NCBI RefSeq assembly: GCF_004336635.1
Contig: NZ_SJXH01000030.1
Span: 1 to 41,854, forward strand
DNA: 41,854 nucleotides
Origin: Acinetobacter sp. ANC 4862
GTDB taxonomy: Bacteria; Pseudomonadota; Gammaproteobacteria; Pseudomonadales; Moraxellaceae
Direction: 5' to 3'
This document shows, piece after piece, positions 1 through 8,437 of this stretch (the stretch's first letter is position 1; every line of letters begins with the position of its first letter). The translations under genes were made by a program, and so were the position numbers. Below the pieces are notes generated by a model. The model saw only the letters and a list, made by a program, of their open reading frames with translations, was not told the origin of the DNA and made no database searches.

Positions 1-67
1 CAAGTAAATCTGTTTGAGAGAAAAACCTTAAAAGCTTTATTCATGCCCGATAAAATACCGATAAAAC

Positions 68-95
68 AAAAGGAAGCTCAATTGAGCCTCCTTTT
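68..95. terminator. Bidirectional hairpin terminator
   Basis: A 12-bp stem (AAAAGGAAGCTC paired with GAGCCTCCTTTT, one mismatch) closes on an AATT loop, with T-rich sequence on both outer sides. It lies 55 bp past the end of gltP and could also stop transcription entering from the left. Nothing else recognisable lies in positions 1-149. Confidence 0.7.
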
Positions 96-149
96 ATGAA
101 AAATTGTGGGACAGCAGTGAGCCGAAGCTTCCTTTTTTGATTTTATAGA

Positions 150-1445
150 TTATGCAGCCTGTTTCATTTCAGCTTGATAATCTTTTTGTTTTTCAGCATC
201 AAATTGACCTTCCCATTTACTGATCACAAGAACAGCCAACGAGTTACCAATCACATTCAATACAGTACGAGCCATATCTAAAATACGGTCAATACCAGCA
301 ATAAATGCCAAGCCTTCAAGCGGAATACCTACACTGCCCAAGGTTGCTAACAATACAACGAAAGACACACCGGGAACACCCGCGATACCTTTAGAAGTAA
401 TCATCAAGGTTAAAACCAGAATGATTTGCTGAGTCATGCTCAAGTCGATACCGTAAAGTTGTGCAATAAAGATTGCTGCAATACTTTGATATAAGGTCGA
501 ACCATCCAGGTTAAATGAATAACCGATTGGAATGACAAAACTGGTGATTGATTTAGGTGCACCGTACGCTTCCATTTTTTCCATGATACGCGGTAAAACG
601 GTTTCAGAACTGGCAGTTGAATACGACAGAATCAGTTCATCTTTTAGAATTTTAATAATTTTCCAAATACTGAAACCACAGAATTTAGCAACAAGACCTA
701 AAATGACAAAGATGAAGAAGAAGATAGCGCCATAAACCAAAACGGCCAGCTTCACTAATGGAAGAAGGGAGCTAAAACCAAAGTTCGCAACGGTTACCGC
801 AATCAGACCAAATACACCAAAAGGTGCAAAAAGCATAATCATATGTGTCACTTTGAACATGGTTTCAGAAACTGCATGCAACACATCAATCAGCGGTTTT
901 CTGGTTTCTTTCGCCAAAGATCCCAAACCAATACCGAAGATCACGGAGAAGAAAATGATTGGCAGCATATGCCCATCAGTCAGTGATCCAAAAATATTGG
1001 AAGGAATGAGAGATAAAATGGTGTTAACCAGACCATGAGAATGGCTACTCACTTCTTGTGTGGTTTGCTGATATTGAGAAATGTCAGTTTGCGTCAAACT
1101 CGACATATCAATACCGGCACCCGGCTGGAACACATTTGCTGCAACCAAACCAACAATAATTGCCACTGTGGTAATAATTTCAAAATAGACAATGGTTCTG
1201 AAACCGAGCTTACCTATATTTTGACCATGACTTGCATTGGCAATACCTAAAATCAGCATTGAAACTACAAGTGGAATCACGATCATTTTAATCAAATTAA
1301 TAAAGATTGCGCCCAAAGGACTCAGCAGATTATTAATCAGAGTTTCACGATATTCGGGAGAATAGTGTAGAAAAGAGCCTACAAGTACACCTAAAATGAG
1401 CGCAATGACGATTTGCCAAGCAAGACTAATCTTAATCTTTTTCAT
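150..1445 (-). CDS. gltP: Glutamate/aspartate:proton symporter, GltP type
   Basis: A dicarboxylate/amino acid:cation symporter (DAACS family) that would take up glutamate or aspartate across the inner membrane, driven by protons or sodium. The 431-aa length is normal for the family. The signature elements are present: the serine-rich hairpin STASSETVLP (about 276-285), the NLDGST motif (about 312-317) and the GIAGVPG stretch (about 355-361), between hydrophobic segments spread over the whole protein. The sequence around these motifs is very close to E. coli GltP, so I prefer gltP over dctA or gltT. It appears monocistronic: a hairpin follows it and a 267-bp gap lies upstream. The ATG start agrees with the family's usual short lysine-rich N-terminus. 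The exact substrate is inferred. Confidence 0.92.
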   Translation of the reverse strand: MKKIKISLAWQIVIALILGVLVGSFLHYSPEYRETLINNLLSPLGAIFINLIKMIVIPLVVSMLILGIANASHGQNIGKLGFRTIVYFEIITTVAIIVGLVAANVFQPGAGIDMSSLTQTDISQYQQTTQEVSSHSHGLVNTILSLIPSNIFGSLTDGHMLPIIFFSVIFGIGLGSLAKETRKPLIDVLHAVSETMFKVTHMIMLFAPFGVFGLIAVTVANFGFSSLLPLVKLAVLVYGAIFFFIFVILGLVAKFCGFSIWKIIKILKDELILSYSTASSETVLPRIMEKMEAYGAPKSITSFVIPIGYSFNLDGSTLYQSIAAIFIAQLYGIDLSMTQQIILVLTLMITSKGIAGVPGVSFVVLLATLGSVGIPLEGLAFIAGIDRILDMARTVLNVIGNSLAVLVISKWEGQFDAEKQKDYQAEMKQAA

Positions 1446-1712
1446 GCTAAGCCCTTAAAATCAAATTTCAATAAAAAAGCTGCTATAACACTGTCGATAT
1501 CACATCGGCATGTTACGGGGAGCGTGGGAATGAATAATATAAAAAATATTCATGAAATATGAACAACGGGCTATTTTGCATCGATTAGTATATTCAATCT
1601 AACATTTTTTCTTCACAATCTGTTCAATAGGCTAAAAAACTTTCAGTTTTAGTTGAATATTCGATCTATTTGTTAAGTTTTATTTACTAATCTTATGCAA
1701 TATAATGCTAGA

Positions 1713-2825
1713 TCATGATTTTTTATTGGCGTGGGTCAGTCGGAAATATCCCCAAAGCAATAATACGGTTGCAACGGTCGCCAGATAAATCATTTTCGGA
1801 ATGACGATATTTAAAGGCACACCCATTTGGTTCAACTGAATGAACATTTGAATACCTTGGGTCGAGGGTAAAATGTTTCCAAGCCATTGCATCCACTCGG
1901 GCATGGCTGAATGCGGCCATGCTGTCCCTGAGAGTAAAAACAGTGGAATGGATGTAAAGACAATCACATGGCCAGTACGTTCAGGCATGTCCAAATATGA
2001 AGCGATCAGCATGGTTAGACCAATCACGCAACTGATAAAAATGGGTACGCCAATCAACATGCCGAAGAAATTACCGCCATGCGGATAATCATAGAACCAG
2101 AAGGTAAACCCAAATAAATAGAAACAACCCAAACAGCCAATGGTTAAAATGGCGCTAAAGATTGCAAAAAATTCAGTCTTGCTGGGTCGCCAGTTTTGCA
2201 GCCGGTAGCCTGCAATCAGCATGCTTAAACCCAAAACAATTGTTTGATGAATAATTAAGGGGGCAATGGCGGGGAAAATATAACTGCCATAACCGGACAG
2301 GGGATTGAATAACGGAATTTGATGAACAGATAGTGCAGGGGTGAAATGAGAAATATCACTAAATTTCTGCGCCTGTTCAGCAATGGCATTTTCAATGGAG
2401 GTGGCAAGCCCTAAACCAATCTGTTTAGTCCTTAAAAAATAGGCAGCACTTAAATATAAGCCTACACCACCGACTTCTCCACGGTGAATACTGTTGGACA
2501 AATTCTCCGGTAATAACAAAATACCATCGGCTTGCTGGGTTTTCACCAGCATTTCCGCTTCAGTAAAATTACCTGTAACCGCCGCGATTTTCACATTCGG
2601 GCTTTTTGAAACTTCACCAATAATGGTAGAGGTGATCAGGCTCTGTTCTTCATCCACAATCACAATTGGTAAAGATTCGGCATGTTCGGCTTTATACGCA
2701 GTCGGATAGAAAAAGCTATATACCAATACCGAGAGTATCAAAGTGGTAAAGATTGAAGCGTTACGTGCAATATCTTTAAAGGTTTTTAAATAAAAATGCA
2801 GGAAGTTTCTAATGCTACTTTTCAT
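1713..2825 (-). CDS. ABC-2 type permease, second of a pair
   Basis: An inner-membrane permease of the ABC-2 export family (YhhJ/YbhR-like) with 370 aa. One N-terminal membrane segment (about 24-42) is followed by a large periplasmic domain (about 50-180), then five or so membrane segments in the C-terminal half. This is the usual topology of the permeases that work with an HlyD-type adaptor. Its ATG overlaps the stop of the upstream permease gene (ATGA), so translation is coupled and a heterodimer with that protein is likely. It is the last gene of the operon TolC-HlyD-permease-permease. No ATP-binding protein is encoded in the operon, so the energy source is unresolved. The substrate is unknown; toxic compounds or drugs are typical for the family. 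Confidence 0.82.
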   Translation of the reverse strand: MKSSIRNFLHFYLKTFKDIARNASIFTTLILSVLVYSFFYPTAYKAEHAESLPIVIVDEEQSLITSTIIGEVSKSPNVKIAAVTGNFTEAEMLVKTQQADGILLLPENLSNSIHRGEVGGVGLYLSAAYFLRTKQIGLGLATSIENAIAEQAQKFSDISHFTPALSVHQIPLFNPLSGYGSYIFPAIAPLIIHQTIVLGLSMLIAGYRLQNWRPSKTEFFAIFSAILTIGCLGCFYLFGFTFWFYDYPHGGNFFGMLIGVPIFISCVIGLTMLIASYLDMPERTGHVIVFTSIPLFLLSGTAWPHSAMPEWMQWLGNILPSTQGIQMFIQLNQMGVPLNIVIPKMIYLATVATVLLLWGYFRLTHANKKS

Positions 2826-3952
2826 GCTTTAACTCCCTTTAAATATTTATTCAGGAAGAAATAGGCAGTCGCAAAATACAACAGACAATAAATAGCTAAG
2901 ATTAAAAGCGGTAACAGTGAAATAGATACAGGGCTGCCAATCACCCATTGTTCGGTTTGTAATTTTGCATATGGTGTATAAGGGATGATATTGGCCCAAA
3001 ATTGGGTAAACAGCGGCGCATTGTTTAAAGGTAAAGTGACTCCGGCAAAACTTAAGGAAGAACCACCATACACGGCAATAAGACCGAAAGACTTGGCTAG
3101 GTCACGCGTGGCTAAAACCACCGTACTACTCATAAAGGCATAAGCGCTATAAAAGAAAAGCTGTCCGAGTAGAACGATCCATAACTGACCTGCAACAAAC
3201 CAGCCGCGGAATTCAATTAGCCAGAACATCCATGCCCACGTCCATGCGGTAAAAATCAGCACATAAGTTAAATTCTTGGATAACAATGCCTTAAAAATAC
3301 TGGATTGGTTGAGCCATTGTCCGGTGGTGTTAAATTTCAGCTCTTGTCCAACTGAAAAAGCCACACAACAACACAGCAATAAATGCAAAATTGCAGGAAT
3401 CATAAACGGTTCAAGGTAGAACTCGTAACTTAAACCCGGATTATATAAAGGGGAAATTTTGACATTCGGCGTTGCAACATCGACATAGGGAATTTTATTT
3501 TCCAGATAATTGTATCCGGTAAAATCGGTCATTGCCTGTACGGTACTGAGCATCATCGCAGAGGAAATAGAATTCCCGACACTAAAATAGCTTTGGTTGA
3601 AGGCAATACTAATCTCGGCATCTTTGGCTTGAACCAGTCGTTGTTCAGCCCCAGCCGGAATAGAAATATAACCCCAGATTTTGGTTTGATTGAGCAGCTT
3701 TTCGACGTCATCCGGGCTTTGTGAAACAGCCACGATGTCTAGAGTGGAATTATGGCTGACATATTTTTCAATATTCCGGCTGAGTTCGCTTTGGTCTTGG
3801 TCAATAATCGCAATCGGTAAATGTTCAGGTTTTCCCTGAGAAAACATGCTGCTAAATAACACAATCATACATAAAGGCGCGAGTGTGACCAAGCACAAGT
3901 CCCATTTATGGGTCAGTAAATAGCGCAGTTCACGCAGCATGCCAGACCCCAT
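2822..3952 (-). CDS. ABC-2 type permease, first of a pair
   Basis: A 376-aa ABC-2 family permease with the same plan as the next gene: an N-terminal membrane segment (about 17-37), a periplasmic domain (about 40-180), then several membrane helices. The two proteins share the early pattern LPIAIIDQDQS / LPIVIVDEEQS, which suggests an old duplication that now forms a heterodimer. The first ATG overlaps the stop of the HlyD-like gene by one base (TAATG). A second ATG four codons in (3940) has the better GGGG ribosome-binding site and could be the real start. It is the third gene of the four-gene export operon. Confidence 0.82.
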   Translation of the reverse strand: MGSGMLRELRYLLTHKWDLCLVTLAPLCMIVLFSSMFSQGKPEHLPIAIIDQDQSELSRNIEKYVSHNSTLDIVAVSQSPDDVEKLLNQTKIWGYISIPAGAEQRLVQAKDAEISIAFNQSYFSVGNSISSAMMLSTVQAMTDFTGYNYLENKIPYVDVATPNVKISPLYNPGLSYEFYLEPFMIPAILHLLLCCCVAFSVGQELKFNTTGQWLNQSSIFKALLSKNLTYVLIFTAWTWAWMFWLIEFRGWFVAGQLWIVLLGQLFFYSAYAFMSSTVVLATRDLAKSFGLIAVYGGSSLSFAGVTLPLNNAPLFTQFWANIIPYTPYAKLQTEQWVIGSPVSISLLPLLILAIYCLLYFATAYFFLNKYLKGVKA

Positions 3953-5133
3953 TATTTTGGCTCTGCAATTTTAAACAGCACACTCATGCCCACTTTTAAA
4001 TCTGCAATCGGTTGTACCGGAGTTAAATGAACCTTAAAGCTGCGAATGTCATAACCACCGGTTTGGCGCGTGGTTTTAATGGTGGCAAATTCACCTTCAG
4101 CATCAATGTTTTTAATTTTAAAAGTGGCCGTTTGATTTAAGGCTGGAATAAAACCTTCAATGGTTTTGCTTTTATAAACTTGCGCATAAAGGTCTTCACG
4201 GACATTGACGCTGACCCATAAATCATCATCCTGAATAATACTGACGACCGGTACGCCCATGGCTACAAGTTCAGATGCTTTACCGTAGGTTTTAGAAATG
4301 GTGCCATTGATTGGAGAAAGCAATTGGGTTTCGGCTTCCAAGGCATTGGCCTCGCTAACTGCTGCTTTGGCAATATCCACTTGTGCATTGGCTGAAGATT
4401 TTTGTTCAGGTGTGCTGCCACGTTTTGCACGTTTATATTGTTGATAGGCAGATTCAGTCATTTGACTGGCTGAAATTGCTGCGGCCTGCATTTCGTCACG
4501 ACGCTGTCGGGAAATTACGCCTTCTTTAAACAAATTTGCTCCACGCTGATAGGTGGTTTGAGCCAATGCCTGTTGCGCCTTCAGGCTTTGCCAGTTGGCG
4601 TATAGCGTGTCAATATTTTCCTGTTGCGAACCACGATCTGCCGTCGATTGCAGCGCAAGGGCAGATTGCAAAGAAGCTAAAGCCTGCTGTTTTTTTGCCT
4701 CAATTTCCGGACTGAATAAACGCACCAACTCCTGACCTTTTTTAACTTTGTCGCCATCATGTACATAGACTTCTTCAATACGGCTCGGCACTTTAGTACT
4801 GATATGAACGGTTTCTGCTTCAACTCGACCTTGCAGTTCAACTTGTTGCGGTTGATAACTTTTCCATAAACCAAAAGCAATCAAGCCCAACAGTAAAATC
4901 AAAACGATGATGCCGACCAGTTTAATGACAGCTGATTTTTTTGGATTTGGCTCGGTAGTTTCAGTCGTCTGAGCTTGTTCTGAATAACTGAAAAATTCAT
5001 CATTTGTATTGCTTTTCTGTTCAGATGTCGCTTGAGTATCCACTTTGCTGCTTTGAACAGATGTGTCTGTAGCGCTGCCTTCTGATGAGGCATTTTCTAC
5101 ATCTTGATCAGGTTTGTTTTGATCTTGAGTCAT
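3952..5133 (-). CDS. HlyD/EmrA-like periplasmic adaptor of the exporter
   Basis: A membrane fusion protein that would link the inner-membrane permeases to the TolC-like channel. I start it at the ATG at 5133 (MTQDQNK), which has GGGGA five bases upstream, not at a TTG five codons earlier; this gives 393 aa. The order is an unusually long hydrophilic Ser/Thr/Gln/Glu-rich cytoplasmic N-terminus (about 65 residues), one membrane helix (about 70-90), a first lipoyl half (VEAETVHISTKV, then VHDGDKVKKGQELVRL), a coiled-coil hairpin (about 150-255) and a second lipoyl/beta-barrel part (LLSPINGTISK, then DDDLWVSVNVRE). It begins 18 bp after the TolC-like gene and overlaps the next gene by one base. 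Confidence 0.88.
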   Translation of the reverse strand: MTQDQNKPDQDVENASSEGSATDTSVQSSKVDTQATSEQKSNTNDEFFSYSEQAQTTETTEPNPKKSAVIKLVGIIVLILLLGLIAFGLWKSYQPQQVELQGRVEAETVHISTKVPSRIEEVYVHDGDKVKKGQELVRLFSPEIEAKKQQALASLQSALALQSTADRGSQQENIDTLYANWQSLKAQQALAQTTYQRGANLFKEGVISRQRRDEMQAAAISASQMTESAYQQYKRAKRGSTPEQKSSANAQVDIAKAAVSEANALEAETQLLSPINGTISKTYGKASELVAMGVPVVSIIQDDDLWVSVNVREDLYAQVYKSKTIEGFIPALNQTATFKIKNIDAEGEFATIKTTRQTGGYDIRSFKVHLTPVQPIADLKVGMSVLFKIAEPK

Positions 5134-5151
5134 GTTTTTCCCCAGCAAAAA

Positions 5152-6642
5152 TTAACGGATATAGTTGGTTTGAGCCTGATTGACGTAGCTCTGAAACTGA
5201 TTGATTGAGCCATGACTTTGCAATAAAGTCGCTAGAGACATCACATATTTATAGGCATTCAATGCCATTTCACTTTTTAAACCGGTTAGGGTATTTTGCG
5301 CATCAATCACTTGGGTAGCAGTGCCCATATCTTCTTTAAAAGACAGCGTTTGAATACGCAGGTTTTCCTGAGCGGCTTTCATGTTTTTCTGTAACAGTTG
5401 ATGACTTTGCTGGGCAGTGGTCAGTTCGCTATAGGACTTATAAATAATATTTTCAATTTCCTGTTTGGTACGCTCCGTCATCAGTTCAGAAGCATAGCGT
5501 TGTAATTCTGCTGCCTGAATATTTTTGTTTTTATCGACTCCTGAAAACAGGTTGTAACGTGCCACCACACCGACAATCCAGTTTTGCTTTTCATCCAGAC
5601 TGTATTCCCCAAATGCAAAAAGATTCGGTTTTTTCGCTGCACTTTGTGCTTTGACATTGGCATTGGCCAGTTGGGTATCCATTTGCATTTTACGAATCAG
5701 CGAGGATTGATCCTGATAGCTTTTCAGCAAGCTATTTAAAGACTGGCTTTGGGCAGAATTTACAAAGAGTGGGGTGCTCAAGTCCGTAATCTGGCTGCTT
5801 TGCAAAAGATTATTCAGTTGAAACATGCTGGATCTGAGACTGGCTTCGGCATTTTGATAAGTTCGTTCAGCATTGTTTTTTGCCACTTCAAACTGCATCC
5901 GTTGCCCTTTGCTAATAAAACCCTGATTTTCCAGTTTAAGCGCATTGTTATAGTGGCTTTGCATGGCGTTAAAATTGGAACGGCTTGAATCGAGTAATTG
6001 CTTTTGCAGTTGGGCGTTGAAATAAGCCTGAATCAGTTCAAAACGTTGTAAATCTTGTTGCTGCTGGGTATTCAGCTGGCTGCGCTGTGCCTTAATGCTG
6101 GTGACTTCTTTGGCACCGGAAGTCAGTCCACCCGTATAAAGCGGCATTAAGACTGAAACTGTGGGACGAACCACTTGGTCTTCCAAAATCACATTGGCTG
6201 AATCGGGAAATAGACTCACACCGCTATGAATGGTTTGATTCAGTCCTTCTTTTAAAGGATCGGCAATATTGGCGGGAAGGTTTTCTTGATTAATCCGGTC
6301 ATTAATGCCTTGAGCAAGCGTTTGTTCCAAATTGTTTTTAAAAGAATCGAGTGGAATATCCACTTCATTATGAAAAGCGTATGCACGGACATTTAAGTCC
6401 ACCCGCGGCAGCCCTAGACCTTTTACGGCTTCTGCTTCAAGTTTTGCAGCCTGTTGTAAGGCTTGATTGGCCTGGGTGCTATAAGAATCCTTTAAAACTG
6501 ATTCTTCAGCTTGTGCATAACTGATGCTTTCCGCAAAAACCTGTGGGGCAAGAATTAGGCAGGCAGTACAAATTCCAAGACGGAGATGATGTTGTATGAG
6601 TAGTGCAAGTTTCTTTGGTGATGCATATAAACGCAGTGACAT
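5152..6642 (-). CDS. TolC-family outer membrane efflux channel
   Basis: A 496-aa outer membrane factor. The N-terminus has a basic stretch and a hydrophobic segment ending APQVFA-ES, a plausible signal peptide cleaved near residue 37. The rest is long, Gln/Ala/Asn-rich helical sequence in two similar halves, as in TolC-type proteins. The stretch QLQKQLLDSSRSNFNAMQSH and the C-terminal QENLRIQTLSFKEDMGTATQ are typical of the family. It is the first gene of a minus-strand operon with an HlyD-like adaptor and two ABC-2 permeases, so it probably completes that tripartite exporter. About 350 bp separate its start from the divergent serC. Confidence 0.88.
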   Translation of the reverse strand: MSLRLYASPKKLALLIQHHLRLGICTACLILAPQVFAESISYAQAEESVLKDSYSTQANQALQQAAKLEAEAVKGLGLPRVDLNVRAYAFHNEVDIPLDSFKNNLEQTLAQGINDRINQENLPANIADPLKEGLNQTIHSGVSLFPDSANVILEDQVVRPTVSVLMPLYTGGLTSGAKEVTSIKAQRSQLNTQQQQDLQRFELIQAYFNAQLQKQLLDSSRSNFNAMQSHYNNALKLENQGFISKGQRMQFEVAKNNAERTYQNAEASLRSSMFQLNNLLQSSQITDLSTPLFVNSAQSQSLNSLLKSYQDQSSLIRKMQMDTQLANANVKAQSAAKKPNLFAFGEYSLDEKQNWIVGVVARYNLFSGVDKNKNIQAAELQRYASELMTERTKQEIENIIYKSYSELTTAQQSHQLLQKNMKAAQENLRIQTLSFKEDMGTATQVIDAQNTLTGLKSEMALNAYKYVMSLATLLQSHGSINQFQSYVNQAQTNYIR

Positions 6643-6995
6643 CGATCAGACGCTCAATTTCTTTGTAACAATTATATTGCACAGATTGAATTGTATGTCT
6701 AATCAATAAGTTGTTGTATTGTTTAATATGCATTTGTATATCAATCATGTGATTAAATTTTAAATGCCAACGTCTTGCAGTAGCAACTTTGAAAAGATCA
6801 GAAATAAGATGCAGTTGCGCCTTTAAGCCAGGTGCCAAGGATTACAAAATGGTTTATTAAAGCCGATCTTTATTGAACTTTTGACTTTAAATGTCCGACA
6901 GCATTGAAATATTTTCAGGATAATTTACTGCAAGCTCAGGCTATCTGTGGTTAAATGCCGTTATTTTATTGTGTTTCACTTTGAAAGGAAAAATC
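6643..6995. other. Divergent promoter region, export operon / serC
   Basis: This 353-bp AT-rich gap must hold the promoters of the minus-strand export operon and the plus-strand serC. The ribosome-binding site AAAGGA lies just upstream of the serC ATG. I see no clear operator palindrome, no regulator gene, and no convincing short gene. A reading frame that extends the TolC-like region upstream here lacks coding character. Confidence 0.45.
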
Positions 6996-8075
6996 ATGCG
7001 CGCGTACAATTTCTGTGCTGGCCCTGCTGCATTACCGACTGCCGTTTTAGAAAAAGCCCAAGCTGAAATGCTCGATTGGCATGGCAAAGGTCTTTCGATC
7101 ATGGAAATGAGTCACCGTAGTAGTGACTATGTGGCTGTGGCAGAAAAAGCAGAAGCAGATTTACGCAAATTGATGAACATCCCAGAGAACTATAAAGTAT
7201 TGTTCTTGCAGGGTGGTGCTTCACTTCAATTCTCTGCAATTCCTTTAAACCTTTTAGGCAAAAATAACAAAGCTGATTATATCCATACCGGGATCTGGTC
7301 TGAAAAAGCGCTTAAAGAAGCGCAACGCTATGGCGATATCAATGTCGTGGAAGCGGGCACAAGCATTAACGGTAAGTTAGCGATTACGGATCAAAGCCAG
7401 TGGAACTTATCTGACGATGCTGCTTATGTGCATTATGCTGATAACGAAACCATCGGTGGTCTTCAATTTTCCGGTATTCCTGAAGTGAATGCACCTTTGG
7501 TATCGGATTTATCTTCAAGCATTCTTTCAGCACCGATTGATGTGTCGAAGTTTGGTTTAATCTATGCAGGCGCGCAAAAGAATATTGGTCCTGCTGGCTT
7601 AACTCTAGTGATTATTCGTGATGATTTGCTTGATCAAGCGAAACCTGAAATTCCAAGTATTTTGAAATATTCTGCGCAAGCGAAGAATGATTCAATGGTG
7701 AATACACCATCAACCTATGCTTGGTACTTGTCTGGTCTAGTATTCGAATGGTTACTTGAAAATGGTGGTGTTGAAGCTATTCACAAAGTAAACCTTGAAA
7801 AAGCTAAATTGCTTTATGGTTATATCGATGCAAGTGATTTCTACGCCAACCCGATTGCGGAACAAAACCGTTCCATCATGAACGTACCATTTACTTTGGC
7901 AAATGCGGATCTAGATAAATTGTTTCTGAAAGAAGCTGAACAAAATCATCTTCTTAATTTGGCAGGTCACCGTTCAGTCGGTGGTATGCGTGCAAGTATT
8001 TATAATGCCGTACCATTAGAAGGCGTACAAGCCTTAGTGAACTTTATGGATGACTTTGCGAAACGCAATGCTTAA
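6996..8075 (+). CDS. serC: Phosphoserine aminotransferase
   Basis: A PLP-dependent enzyme of the serine and pyridoxal phosphate pathways that interconverts 3-phosphohydroxypyruvate and phosphoserine with glutamate. The start ATG gives MRAYNFCAGPAALP, the standard SerC N-terminus, and AAAGGA precedes it. An in-frame TTG 27 bp upstream is rejected. The 359-aa length is normal. The phosphate- and cofactor-binding segment LQGGASLQF (about 71-79), DLSSSILSAP (about 171-180) and the PLP lysine in GAQKNIGPAGL (Lys195) are visible, as is the C-terminal GHRSVGGMRASIYNA. The gene is single and is followed directly by a strong terminator. Confidence 0.97.
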   Translation: MRAYNFCAGPAALPTAVLEKAQAEMLDWHGKGLSIMEMSHRSSDYVAVAEKAEADLRKLMNIPENYKVLFLQGGASLQFSAIPLNLLGKNNKADYIHTGIWSEKALKEAQRYGDINVVEAGTSINGKLAITDQSQWNLSDDAAYVHYADNETIGGLQFSGIPEVNAPLVSDLSSSILSAPIDVSKFGLIYAGAQKNIGPAGLTLVIIRDDLLDQAKPEIPSILKYSAQAKNDSMVNTPSTYAWYLSGLVFEWLLENGGVEAIHKVNLEKAKLLYGYIDASDFYANPIAEQNRSIMNVPFTLANADLDKLFLKEAEQNHLLNLAGHRSVGGMRASIYNAVPLEGVQALVNFMDDFAKRNA

Positions 8076-8087
8076 GCCTTAAAGCGA

Positions 8088-8115
8088 AAAAAGCCCATCA
8101 CATGATGGGCTTTTT
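8088..8115 (+). terminator. Rho-independent terminator of serC
   Basis: A 13-bp perfect stem (AAAAAGCCCATCA / TGATGGGCTTTTT) with a tiny CA loop and a T tract, 12 bp after the serC stop. The stem also ends in A-rich sequence, so it may work from the other side for the small minus-strand gene. Confidence 0.85.
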
Positions 8116-8174
8116 ATTGATTAAAAATAATTTTTTTGAAACAAGTCTGTTGAAAATCAGCCGTTAAAATAAGC

Positions 8175-8315
8175 TTAAAGAATAAAGAGATGTAAAAGAT
8201 AGGCAGACATAAACATGCCTAATACAAAAAATAAGCATGAGATGGTGTCTAACTGGAAGCGTTTTCCAAGTTGATGTTCAACTTGTTGTATATTTTCTTC
8301 TTGCACGATTTTCAT
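8175..8315 (-). CDS. Predicted 46-aa single-pass membrane protein
   Basis: A short open frame from ATG (8315) to TAA encodes 46 aa: a polar, Gln/Glu-rich N-terminus (MKIVQEENIQQVEHQLGKRF) and one C-terminal hydrophobic helix (about 26-46). This layout is typical of small inner-membrane proteins. The upstream sequence holds only a weak AGAG ribosome-binding site. It sits between the serC terminator and the IS982 element, in what is probably the last piece of core chromosome before the island. The function is unknown, and it could still be a chance frame. Confidence 0.45.
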   Translation of the reverse strand: MKIVQEENIQQVEHQLGKRFQLDTISCLFFVLGMFMSAYLLHLFIL

Positions 8316-8413
8316 GGAAAGCTCTATTCCGATTTATTTATCGTTAATTCCTATTTCTAATTTGCATTTTTATCATAAAAAATTGATTAAATAAAGTACT
8401 AAATAAAAATATG

Positions 8414-8437
8414 TAATTAACCCGAATTACGGATAAG
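8414..8437 (+). repeat. Target duplication and left inverted repeat of IS982
   Basis: TAATTA (8414-8419) is the left copy of the target duplication. The inverted repeat starts at 8420 with ACCCGAATTACGGATAAG and matches the right end at 16 of 18 positions. Confidence 0.85.

Noticed and set aside
6969..6995. In-frame TTG start that would extend SerC by nine residues
   Set aside because: The ATG at 6996 has AAAGGA at the right distance and gives the standard SerC N-terminus.
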